From contig CM059972.1 of the NCBI GenBank assembly GCA_030490835.1, positions 8,214,264 to 8,278,263 on the forward strand: a DNA stretch of 64,000 bases, read 5' to 3'. Under the pieces are notes generated by a model, which was given only the letters and a program-made list of their open reading frames with translations, searched no databases and was not told where the DNA came from. Position 1 is the first letter of the stretch. Each line of letters opens with the position of its first letter. Shown here one piece after another: positions 26,201 to 36,000 of the stretch. The stretch is from Annona cherimola. Its lineage: Eukaryota; Streptophyta; Magnoliopsida; Magnoliales; Annonaceae. Both the position numbers and the translations under genes were made by a program.

Positions 26201-26569
26201 GTTGCACCTCCGGCTGGCCATGACGCAGTGCACCCGCCACGACCCTCTGACCGAGACGAAAGCGGTGCTGAGATAGCAGTCCACGTTCATTCCAATCTCA
26301 GTCATATGGAGCGGAATCAGCGCCGGCGGATCGCAGCGCCCGTGTACATGCGGCTGGTAACTCGGGATGTCGGGATTGTCGACAATCTCGGGATCATTAA
26401 TCACCGCATACACCATCGGTGCCTGTGGGCTGTGATTCGGGCGGACGGAAGGCGATTTCTCCATACAAGGCTGCGGCGTCGGCGCCGGGGCTGGTTGGTC
26501 TTTGCCGTAGTAAATGCGCTTGGAAAGTCCCAGCCCTGTTTCGACAGAAACAGAGAAGTCGTCGTCCAT
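15895..26569 (-). CDS. VIT/vWA domain protein, inter-alpha-trypsin inhibitor heavy chain-related
   Basis: Thirteen exons (minus): 26569-26171, 24942-24790, 24675-24466, 24329-24240, 23518-23402, 21934-21665, 20339-20183, 19492-19415, 19082-18982, 18225-18055, 17739-17665, 16885-16778 and 16224-15895. They join in phase to 752 aa, close to plant homologues. A VIT-like N-terminal region contains the plant-conserved SYQPHVHGRCDPPALIPL. The vWA domain starts near residue 328. Its MIDAS metal site is complete: DISES (D334, S336, S338), T405 in GGGTN and D433 in ITDGAVEDE. The last exon encodes a cysteine-rich tail (CCTSACEFCCCPC, then CFGCIECC). vWA domains with an intact MIDAS usually bind ligands through a divalent cation. 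The function of the plant protein is not established; animal relatives bind hyaluronan, but that should not be transferred. Introns 2 and 3 have GC donors. Introns carry a (GA)29 tract, an 89-bp tandem duplication, a MITE and a LINE tail. Confidence 0.93.
17050..17200. repeat. About 55-bp tandem repeat, three copies, vWA intron 11
   Basis: The unit ACAACTCCAATGACT...AACATTCAACTTAA...CTTCAAGAAAG occurs three times with small changes. Confidence 0.75.
17234..17291. repeat. (AG)29 microsatellite
   Basis: An uninterrupted AG dinucleotide run of 58 bases in intron 11 of the vWA gene. On the coding strand it is a CT tract. Confidence 0.98.
20715..20815. repeat. About 54-bp tandem duplication in vWA intron 6
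   Basis: ATTAAAGTGCTGCTACTATG followed by TTCCCAYGGAT occurs twice in a row. Confidence 0.8.
22393..22490 (-). mobile_element. RTE-type LINE 3' tail, in vWA intron 5
   Basis: On the minus strand a fragment encoding an RIHAADPT-like end motif and CCACCTAGGTGGG is followed by an (ATG)8-9 tail. Plant RTE LINEs typically end in a short motif of this kind and a trinucleotide tail. It matches the tail of the LINE relic at 54800-55745. It is strongly 5'-truncated, as LINE copies often are. Confidence 0.6.
22585..23092. mobile_element. ATTGTATTTAGCA-family MITE in vWA intron 5
   Basis: The left arm runs from TTCCATTTCTATGTAAG to ATTGTATTTAGCATAATTTA. The right arm is mirrored (TATACTAAATACAATAAA to CCACTTCTATGTAAC). 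It is a fairly complete member of the family. Confidence 0.65.
23181..23358. repeat. Perfect 89-bp tandem duplication
   Basis: 23181-23269 and 23270-23358 read the same, starting GATTTAATTAAAAAAATATT. The second copy ends about 43 bp from the exon 5 splice donor of the vWA gene (donor at 23401, minus strand). The identity suggests recent origin or an assembly artefact. Confidence 0.93.
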
Positions 26570-26762
26570 TGCGTCAGAATGCCAGTCGGCTTCCGGTGAT
26601 GGAGAATGCGCCGGAGAGATGAGAAAGGGAAGAATCTGAGGAGAAGAGAGGATGGTTGTTTTGGAATCGCTTTTGGAACGGATTCTGCAAATGGAAAATG
26701 TCAGAGCAGCTGGGTTTTTTATTATTTATTGAGAACGTGAGAAATGGGAGAGAAAACGACGG

Positions 26763-26765
26763 CCG

Positions 26766-26797
<32 letters not shown>

Positions 26798-26890
26798 TCG
26801 AAAACGCACTGCCGCTGTCATGACTCCGATGCTCATGCGCCAGGCACTGCCGCTGCGGCTGTCATGACTCCGATGCTCATGCGCCATGCC
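26763..26890. repeat. (GA)n tract and about 52-bp tandem duplication upstream of the vWA gene
   Basis: A GA-rich tract (26764-26797) is followed by two copies of GCTGTCATGACTCCGATGCT plus CATGCGCCA (about 26812-26843 and 26857-26888). These lie about 200-320 bp upstream of the vWA start codon, so within or next to its promoter. Confidence 0.85.
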
Positions 26891-28570
26891 AACGAGCGGT
26901 CCCGTTGGAAAGATGGTGGAACTGCTGCACCAACAGTTGCCCCCCACGTGTTACTTTCAAATTTCTAACCTCCTCCCTCTCTTGGATGGCATCGATGTTC
27001 ATTTTTATTTTTGTAAAAGGAATTTTGCATTTCTTGTAACCGGAAATACATTATTCTTTTATTTTTATAATTAATTATACTTTTCATTTTTCTTCATAAA
27101 TATATTATATTGAATGTATTTAATTTATGTGCCAACTTTTGCCTTTTTATAATACTTTTATATATTTATTTTTGAGTATTATAAAAAGACAAAACTTTGT
27201 GTATAAATTATATACGCTTATAAAATGTGTTTATGAAAAATATAAAAATATAACTAATTATAAAAATAAATGAATAATATGTTTTAGTTTAAAATTTATT
27301 ATGATGTATATAATTAGTCTTGTTTTTAACTTGTCCAAGAACATCTAATTTATAGGCGCATTTATGTATTACGATTGTCCCTAAAATTCTAAAATTTATA
27401 TAAATTTTTTTAAAAATTAATTATTCTTTGACATAATTCATCTGACTTAAATAGTAATATAATTTATTTTATCACATTGATGTCACTTGCTAGGGGTTTT
27501 GAAGTAACCATTGATTTTGTTGGATATAGAAATGAATGAAACGGGATAAGATTTTCATAAAAAATTATTTAATAATTTAAATAAAATTTCTCATTTTTTA
27601 ATAAATAGCAACTCTACTTTCTTCAATATTATTTTTCCATTTCAACTTATATGCGGAGACCAATATTTTCTTATCCCACCTCCTTGTATAAACCCTTACT
27701 CTATTTCTTAAAAAGTTCCTCCATTAAAATTTATGTGCATATAATTCCATTCATTTTTTTTACTGATTGCAATGGATATAGAATTGAATGAAATGGGATA
27801 AGATTTTCACAAAATTTATTTAATACTTTAAATACAATTTCTCATTTTTTAATAAATAATAACTCTACTTTCTTCAATATTATTTTTCCATTTCAACTTA
27901 TATGTGAAGACCAATATTTTCTCATACAACCTCCTTGTCTAAACCCTCACTCCATGCTTTGAAAAGTTCCTCCATTAAAATTTTTGTGTATGTAATTCCA
28001 TTCATTTTTTCACTTCGATGATGCCTAATTCAATCCTCATGAACCCTGTCTATAAATATATAATGTTAACGTAATAAAATGAGTTAAAGTTACATATTAG
28101 AACAAAAATTCTCTATTTATTGTATTTTAACATTATTTGTGTTGTTAAATTCATCATTTGCTAATTCAATCTATATGAACCCTCTCTATAAATGTATAAA
28201 ATTAACGTAACAAAATGATTTAATGTTAAATATTAATTTTAAGGTTGTATTTTTAATATCTAAACCATCTACATTATCATTATTAAATTCATAAATAATT
28301 TATAAAATATTGTTACATTTTAATGGGTACGTGGACGGATCTAAGTAATTTTATAAATTATATATAAATATATTTTTTTAGTTGACGCACATCTTTGATT
28401 CGCATAAAATTTGATTTCCTAATTAAATAAATCATGCTTGATATAAAAATAAATAATTTTCTATTACCATTCAATAAGAAATTAAGAAAGTAGGAAAAAA
28501 TGAATTGAGCTACATAAAATGAACAAAAATGAAATACTTACCAAGTAAATATGGGTTGTGGTCTTCTCAG
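26891..28570. repeat. AT-rich region with 252-bp tandem repeat and MITE text
   Basis: About 27065-27265 folds on itself (GCCTTTTTATAATACTTTT against AGTATTATAAAAAGACAAA). 27521-27772 and 27773-28016 are two copies of a 252-bp unit beginning TGGATATAGAA and ending ATTCCATTCATTTTTT. 28010-28480 carries decayed text of the ATTGTATTTAGCA family. No gene was seen. Confidence 0.6.
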
Positions 28571-28574
28571 ATCT

Positions 28575-28870
28575 ATCTAAGATAGCTTCATCTCAGACTA
28601 GTTTAAAATACTATTTTTTAATTTTTTAAAATTTTAATAAAACTATTAATCTAAGTGCATATTATTTATAAACTTAGTTTTATTAATTTTGGAGATATAT
28701 ATTTTATATTTTAAATATAGAATTATTATAGTCATTTTTATTGTGGTAACAATAACAGCAGTACCTTTGTATTTAAAAGTATAAAACAAATGTATACATA
28801 TCTCTAAAACTGATAAAACTTATTTTAGAGATAATATACATTTTGAAGACTTGTTTAGAAACGAAGACGA
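28575..28870. mobile_element. Degenerate fold-back MITE
   Basis: Left and right arms mirror each other (TTATAAACTTAGTTTTATTA against AACTGATAAAACTTATTTTA). Its centre resembles the family core; ends are worn. Confidence 0.45.
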
Positions 28871-29361
28871 GTAGTACGGGATAGGAAATCGTGGAGAAAA
28901 AATCTCCAATATAATTTTCTACAAATAATTTAACAATTAAATAACTTTATTTTTTAAATTTTACTTCGGTATTTCAATTAATTTTCTTTCAGATTACTTT
29001 ATCTATTCAATTTTTACCTCTATAATTTTATATCAATCACATAATTCTTAAAATAATTTCTTTTCCACTCTCTACTCAATCCGAACAACCTACTAAAATT
29101 TGCATTATCCACCGTCCCTCGGATTAATAATTTAACAAAAAACAATTTAGAAAACATGAAAAAAACGTGTGGCCGCAACGGATCGTCCGTCATCGATATT
29201 GCGGCTGCGTGGGAGGGTAATGAGTTCACATCGGGCAAACGCACAGGGGTACGTGGCACGGATTAGTACAGTAACCAAAGTCAAAGAGAATAGACCACGA
29301 CGCAACAGATGCAATCTTATAATGAGTAAGAGACATGCGTCTTTAGACTGTCTTACAACAA

Positions 29362-29868
29362 TGGATAAAAAATTTTATGAAAAATTTTAAAGAGTAGAAG
29401 TTGTCAAGTGATATGATATGGGGTGTGTTTGGTTAGAGGTAAAACTTTTGATGAAAAATTTTTTGAGTAGAAGTTGTCAAATCAATAGAAAGGGATGTGA
29501 TATAATAGGAGTAATGATTAGGAGTAATGAGAATAAAGTTAAAATAGATAGGTTAGTTGTATGGGTAGTTGTGTAGAAATGATTGAAAAGTAGGGTAGTT
29601 TGTATAGAAAAATGTGAAAAATAATTAAAAAATAGAATAATTATGGAAAGTGAAAAGTTTTAGATTGAAAAGTTTTAGTTGACACTTTTTTGCCCTAAAC
29701 AAACACACCCATGATTGGGATAATAATAAGGAGTAAAGATGATAAATTTAAAATAGATATGTTAATTGTGTGAGTAGTTGTGTAGAAATAATTGAAAAGC
29801 AGGGTAGTTGTATAGAAAAATGTGAAAAAATAATTAAAAAATATTATAATTATAGGGAGTGAAAAGTT
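29362..29868 (+). mobile_element. Tourist-like MITE interrupted by a second copy (29421-29710)
   Basis: The inner copy, 29421-29710, is 290 bp, starts GGGTGTGTTTGG, ends CAAACACACCC and is flanked by ATG on both sides. Outside it, 29362-29420 and 29711-29868 match the start and remainder of a further copy of the same family in the same orientation, so the inner element inserted into an older one. A further partial copy follows at about 29871-30128. Confidence 0.75.
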
Positions 29869-30129
29869 TTAGTGTGTATTTGGGAATTCATAAAACTTTT
29901 GATTAAAAGTTTTAGAGAGTAAAAGTTTTCAAATGATGTGATATGATAGGGATAATGATAATGAGTAAAGATGATAAAGTTAAAATAGATAGGTTAATTG
30001 TATATGTAGTTGTGTAGAAATGATTGAAAAGTAAGGTAGTTGTATGGGAAAATGTGAAAAAATGATTAAAAAATATGATAATTATAGAGAGTGAAAGTTT
30101 TAGATTGAAAAATTTTAAGTTGATATTTT

Positions 30130-30595
30130 TTTTTCGGATAATTTTTCATAAATCCGTAACAAACGTAATTTCTAATATACTCACGGTATTTCGTAAATTT
30201 CTTTTATACTTGTAACATTTTATCCTAAATTCTTCTCATACTCACACCACAATTATTATCTACCACATTGAAAAGACAATTTTGCCTATTTAAAATTTTT
30301 TAATTTAGATAATTTAAACTTAACATAACTCAATTTATGGTAGTAAATCATTAATACAAGATATTAAATAACTTGAAAGTTATATTAAGATTGATTTATT
30401 TTAATTAGAAAAAATTTTAAAAAGGCAAAATCGTCTTTTCAATGGGACAGACGACCGTGGTTTTAATGGCGTGAGTATGGAAGAAATTTTCGGTGAAATG
30501 TTATGAGTATAAAAGAAATTTATGAAATATTGTGAATATATTAGGAATTATGTGCAATTATTATGAGTATAAAAGGAATTATTCAATTTTTTTAT
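30130..30595. mobile_element. Inverted-repeat element, unidentified
   Basis: The left segment (TACTCACGGTATTTCGTAAA, CCATTGAAAAGACAATTTTG-like) and right segment (AAAATCGTCTTTTCAATG, GAGTATAAAAGGAATTATT) are complementary over several blocks. Related text occurs at 40730-40855 and 50650-51060. It resembles a MITE but I cannot name it. Confidence 0.45.
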
Positions 30596-30869
30596 ACAAT
30601 TGTAACATTTGATATTATAAATCAATCGCTTTCGCAATTCTTAATGTGAAGTGGAGAGACATTTTATAAATATCTCTATACTCTGGAGGAACAACCGTAA
30701 ACATCCCATTACTAGAGGACAAATGATTAAATCAGGCCAACACCCAAGTGGTTTGAAAATAATGCCCACAAACTTAACCAGGCAATAGCCTAATGGCCAG
30801 GCCTTTCAATATTTATTAACTGAAAGATCATTGCTCACCAGTGAGCTATTGATGATTCATCAATTAATT

Positions 30870-31070
30870 TAATTTTATGATCTCTGACATGCGGACCTTT
30901 TTATTTTTGGGTTGGCCACGTGGGGCCGGGACCCGTTCCATTCCATGCCATGAATCACGAGGGGGTGGTTGTATCATCAATCAGGCTCCACAATGTCAGA
31001 TCTTCCACGTAGTCTTTGACTCGTGGAAGAAAATAAAAAGAGGCGAAAAGAATACCTATAAGTAATGCAA
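30870..31070. promoter_or_regulatory. G-box-bearing GC-richer block
   Basis: It contains GGCCACGTGGGGCC (about 30913-30926), a strong G-box, and TCTTCCACG (31001-31009) mirrored by CGTGGAAGA (31022-31030). TTTGACTCGTGGAAGA at 31015-31030 is identical to 2541-2556. No gene is visible next to it. Confidence 0.3.
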
Positions 31071-31105
31071 GTTAAATTTTTTTTAAAAAAAATGATGTAA
31101 GTTAG

Positions 31106-31376
31106 TGGATGTTTGGGAGATAGAATTTTTCTGGAATTTCAAGATAGGGTGCAGAGTATGAAAGAAAGTATTTTTAAAAATTGTATAATTGATATGAATA
31201 ATAAGAGAAAAATCAAAATAACTAGAATACTTAGAAGGAAAAATAATTAGATTATAAAGGTAAGTTAGAAAAATAGAATTATTGAATTGTTAAATTATTG
31301 GTTAAAAATCGGCAGTCATCGTAATTAATCTTCCCCATTTTCCTTCTTGTCCCACTCCTTTACCATACCAAACATC
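31106..31376. mobile_element. MITE with GGATGTTTGG / CCAAACATCC ends
   Basis: Inverted ends about 270 bp apart, AT-rich inside, GTTTGG-type ends like Tourist MITEs but different internal text. Confidence 0.55.
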
Positions 31377-32392
31377 CTATTAAAATAGATAATGTGATAA
31401 TAACTTTAAGGCTGATTTGTCAAGGAGTTTGCTTGTGTACTAAGGTTTCGTAGAAGTAATTTTATATACTTTTTTTATTTTTTATATATTGATGATTGAT
31501 GAAAAATTTTATTTATTTATTATAAGTAATATTATTTTTTTAGTTAAGAGGACAAGTTTCATCTAAATTAAATATGTACATGAAGGCTCAATATACCCGA
31601 GTGCATATATCTGTGGCCCTTTACTACTTAGCCCATAACAAATGGAGTCTGACAAATTTGCCCTTCCATATCAGTGGAAAAAAAATTGTAACAAATGGAG
31701 GTAGCAAATGCAAATTTGCAAATAGCCCATACCCATCCGAAGATAGGATTCCATATAATTTTCCATTTGCATTCCGCCAACGAGAAAAATATATTTTATT
31801 TAAATTTTATTTTTTAAGACTGTAGTGACATAGTCCAAGCCTAACTTGATGTGGAGACGATTGACCTGAAAATTAAAATTGTTTCTGGCTCTATAACATT
31901 TGTCAACGCCAATGTGGACTAATAGCAGCCGAGATGAAGTTACAAATGACTTAAGAGTAGTGGCCATCCATTACTTATTTATTTTCACTCAAACGTTTTG
32001 CAACTGGAACTTTATTTCATAGTCATTTACCCTGTAGAATTATTCTTTTCGTGAAAAACTAATTTTCTATTTTGCATCACATTCATAAGGCGATGAGTTT
32101 ATTTATTAATGGATAATCCCAAGTCATCTTCACCCCCAAAAGATCTTTGCCAGCTTCTTTAGTTGCATGAACGACTGGTTACTCTTGATTGGCATTTTTA
32201 TGTATTTGGAAACGAGGCAAAAAATAAATTTTTTTTGAAAAAACTAGTCTTTTTCACTTAATTACTGCTTTTTTATTTTTATCAATGTTTAAATGGTAGA
32301 ACTAGGTGGTATTAGTCATTAGCAATAATTTCTCTAGTTTACTAGTGATAAATTATGTAAAAATGACAAAAGGATTATTGTCAGTGAGATGT

Positions 32393-32825
32393 GATCCCAT
32401 GCCGCCCATGCATCCGGCAGTGCATCCCCTTTTTTTTATTTTTTTATGATTTTTTATAAACATGTAAATTAAGTGTATTTATTTTATATACTAAGCTTTG
32501 TCGTTTTTGAATGTTTTTAAGTATTTTTTATTTTAAACATGGTGATATTTTGATATTTTTTTTATAAACTATGTTTTACTATTTTTGAATGCTTTTAAAT
32601 ATTTTTTATTTTTAAACACAGTGATATTTTGGTAATTTTCTGAGAAAAATTACCAAAATGCGATTGTGTTTAAAAATAAAAAATACTTAAAGACATCTAA
32701 AAATAATAAAACTTAGTTTATAGAATAAATATATTTAACTTTACATGTTTATAAAAAATTTAAAAAACAAGTCCCACGGTCGGACACATGCGGCACCCCA
32801 TGTGGCCGACTGCATGGGATCACCA
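32393..32825. mobile_element. Fold-back MITE, GTGATCCCATG-arm type
   Basis: Starts GTGATCCCATGC and ends GCATGGGATCAC. The core is partly duplicated (two versions of the AACATRGTGATATTTTG segment). Flanking CAGTGAGAT and CACTGATTA may be a worn 9-bp target duplication. End arms resemble those at 11064-11399. Confidence 0.65.
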
Positions 32826-33227
32826 CTGATTATCAATAATATAATGATAATTCTATAATATTTCATGGTTATTAGGTTGTCTGTTTTAAGAAGCATAAAT
32901 ATCTAACCTACTTACAATAATTCATGCAATCATGCATAAATCCCAAAGTATGAGAAAACGCTGATATTCAGCCTAGCTTAATCAACGGAACAGTTAGCCG
33001 CAGAGTCAATTAAATGGACCAGCAATGAAAATTACAAGGAAGCAAAAGAAAAAACTATGGATTCACGTGGTGGTCCCCTTGAAGAATTGAGTTATTTGCT
33101 GGACTTTAATTGTGGACGGTTGGCTTCTCCTGCCCCACTGTTGACAGGGAAAGTGATTTGCATTATAGATTATTTTGCTTTTATTTGACTGGTAGAATTT
33201 ATGATTCCTAACTATCAACACATAAAA

Positions 33228-33503
33228 GGTATGTTTGGAAAATGATAAAATTTTTGAATGAAAATTTTTTATCGTAAAAGTTATTAAAATAAAAGAAAAT
33301 GATATGATATAATAAGAGCAGCGATGAGGAACAAAGAAAATAAAATTAAAATACATATGTTAGTTATACGAATAATTATATAGAAATGATTAAAAAGTAT
33401 GATTGTTTCTATAGGAAAATGCAAAGAAATAACTTAAAAATCGAGTACTTACGGAGAGTAAAAATTTTAAATGAAAAGTTTTATTTTAAAGCGCAACACA
33501 CCC
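33228..33503 (+). mobile_element. Decayed Tourist-like MITE
   Basis: Body text of the GTTTGG family (AAAATTTTTGAATGAAAA, GAAATGATTAAAAAG) between GGTATGTTTGG and CAACACACCC. Confidence 0.6.
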
Positions 33504-34458
33504 AAAAATAATTGAGGAACTTCCACATGACTCATCCCATGACATTTTTGTGCATGTTGGGTAACATTTAAAAATGAAAAAAAAAATCACTTTTTTACAT
33601 CTTTTAATTAGATTTGATATTTAATTATAATTATCTAATTATTCTAGTTTTTTATCATTGTCTTGCCATTTTAATAATTTTTTACATCTTTCGCGGAATT
33701 TTCCTATCTGTTTTATTTTTAGTTTTAATTATTATTCTTATAATATCACGTGATTCTCAGACTTTTTAATTTTTAATTTTTATTTGCTCACTTCTACTTT
33801 TACATATTCAAAATATATGTAATAAGTATAATTTTAATATTAATAAAAAAATTAATGGTGATTTGAAGGAGGACAGTAGGCAATGGCAGTAGGAGTGCAA
33901 CTCGGGTTAGGCTTTTTATCGAATTTAAGTGAACCAAAACCCCGACCCTAATATTAGAATTCAGACCGGGTTAATATTGTTTAGATTTTCATTTCAGGTT
34001 AAAATTCAAGTTATTCTCGTATTAATAGAAGTTGAAATTATCGATAGAAATAATGATTTTTTAAAACATTATTACGTTAGTACGTGAATAATTTACACAT
34101 AAATATATTTATATAACTTTGATATTTTTGGTTTTGATGAAAGTTCTTCTAATTAAAAGATAATTCTATGTAACATGCATGTATGAATTTACCCATTAAT
34201 AATCAAGGTAAGAAAAATAAATACAATTATGTGAAATTACTATCTAAAGTTTAATAAAAGTAAGACTTATATATTCTATAGTTAAAATTAGTACATATGC
34301 AGTAATTTTAAATAGTTGATATATTTATAATTATTTGTAAATAAAATTAACGTAAATGCAATAGATTCAATTTTTATGGACGAATGTAGGTGACATTTAA
34401 GTTGTAGAATAAGGGTGTGTTTGTTAATGAGTAAAAGTTGTCAAGTTAAAACTTTTAA

Positions 34459-35042
34459 GGGTGTGTTTGGCAATTTAGGGTGTGTTTGGTTGGAGGTAAA
34501 ACTTTTGATGAAAAGTTTTAGAGGTAGAAGTTGTCAAATTGATAGAAAATGATGTTATATAATAGGGGTAATGATGAGGAGTAAAGAGAATAAAGTTAAA
34601 ATAGATAGATTAGTTATATGGGTAGTTGTGTAGAAATGATTGAAAAGTAGGGTGGTTTGTATAAAAAATGTGAAAAAATAATTAAAAAATAGAGTAATTA
34701 TGAAGAGTGAAAAGTTTTGTGTTGAAAAGTTTTAATTGACAAGTTTTGGCCCCAAACAAACACACCCTTAGAAAAGTTGTCAAGTTAAAATTTTTCAATC
34801 TAAAACTTGTCACTTTTCATAACTATTATTTTTTAAATTATTTTTTACACATTTTTTTATATAACAACTCTACTTTTCAATCATTTCTACACAACTACCA
34901 ATACAACTAACCTATTTATTTTAAATTTATTCTCTTTACTCCTCATCATTACCCCTACAACGTCACATCATTTTCTACTAATTTGACAAGTTTTACATAA
35001 AAAACTTTTCATCAAAAGTTTTACAACTTTCCAAACACACCC
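34459..35042 (-). mobile_element. Middle of three nested Tourist-like MITEs
   Basis: Starts GGGTGTGTTTGG at 34459, ends CAAACACACCC at 35042, with TAA duplicated at 34456-34458 and 35043-35045. It is interrupted by the inner copy. Without it the element is about 291 bp. Confidence 0.9.
34478..34767 (+). mobile_element. Inner of three nested Tourist-like MITEs, complete 290 bp
   Basis: Starts GGGTGTGTTTGG and ends CAAACACACCC, with TTA duplicated at 34475-34477 and 34768-34770. It lies in the opposite orientation to its host copy. No transposase is encoded. It serves as the reference copy for this family in the window. Confidence 0.93.
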
Positions 35043-35421
35043 TAAATCTAAAACTTTTCACTCTCCACAACTATCCTATTTTTAATCATTTATTCACGTT
35101 TTTCTATACAACTATCATACTTTTCAATTATTTCTACACAATTACCCATACAACTAACCTGTGTATTTTAACTTTATCCTATTTACTCTTCATCATTACC
35201 CATATCATATCACATCATTTGACAACTTCTATTCTCTGTAACTTTTCATCAAAAGTTTTATTCATTCCCAGACGCATCCTAAATATTTTACCGTTTAATT
35301 GGTTTATGATTACATGAAATTTTTTATTATAATTATAGTTAAAATAATTAATACATAAACACATATAATATTTTAATAAATTAGAAAAAATATCAGATTG
35401 GGGCTGAGTTAGATTTGAGTA

Positions 35422-35890
35422 TTGCATCGATGTAGAACCAGTGTTGGGTTCGGGTTCTTTGGGGTCGTTCTTGTCAGGTTCGGATCAACTTGTTGCCAAC
35501 TTTCATCCCGAAATGACAATTTTTATTTTTTTATTACAAAACATGGAAACTATGCTCCTAGGATTGGAGTCCGGGTCACCCCACACACGCTGCGCCATGC
35601 GCTGGTCCACGGCTATGGTTGCAAAGGTCTTTGGATCCTCCGAAAGCTGATAACGTTCGTAATAGAATCTGGTGAATTGTGCACCTTTTTAAAATTGCAG
35701 TGCGAGTTGACGTCCCCGTTCTTTTTACCTGCTCTGAAGGAATCAGATCGCTGTCTGCTTTTTGTCTTTATGGCGACGAATGCTTTTGCGTCTTTGGGGA
35801 CCGCTGCATTTTACGGAAAACGGAAACGGAAACGGAAACGGAAACGGAAACGGAAACCACCGTAAGTAACAACGGAGCAGTAGGTACATA
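35422..35890 (+). other. GC-richer segment with a 147-codon frame ending in a CGGAAA repeat
   Basis: A frame at 35422-35865 is open for 147 codons, but I recognise no domain. Its last residues (KRKRKR) come from the (CGGAAA)n tract at about 35815-35857. The composition differs from the AT-rich surroundings. It may be a fragment of a captured gene or of a transposon; a real protein is unlikely. Confidence 0.25.
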
Positions 35891-35892
35891 AG

Positions 35893-36000
35893 AGGGACCC
35901 TAAAAATGGTAAAAGTTAAAAATGGTAAAAGTTAATATATAAGTTAAATATATTTAGATTAATAATTTTATAAAAAAAATTTCAAAAAAAAAAGATATAT
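35893..36000. mobile_element. Half copy of the fold-back MITE core
   Basis: Right-arm text only (AAAATGGTAAAAGTTAATAT, AAGTTAAATATATTTAG), with the AAAATGGTAAAAGTTAA segment doubled. Confidence 0.45.

Larger units (their letters stand above)
34413..35279 (-). mobile_element. Outer of three nested Tourist-like MITEs
   Basis: Starts GGGTGTGTTTG at 34413 and ends CAGACGCATCC at 35279, with TAA on both sides (34410-34412 and 35280-35282). It is interrupted by the middle element. Its own length without the insert is about 280 bp, the usual size of the family. Confidence 0.85.

Noticed and set aside
25830..26599. Long frames on the plus strand and in another minus frame over vWA exon 1
   Set aside because: They are shadows of the conserved exon 26569-26171.
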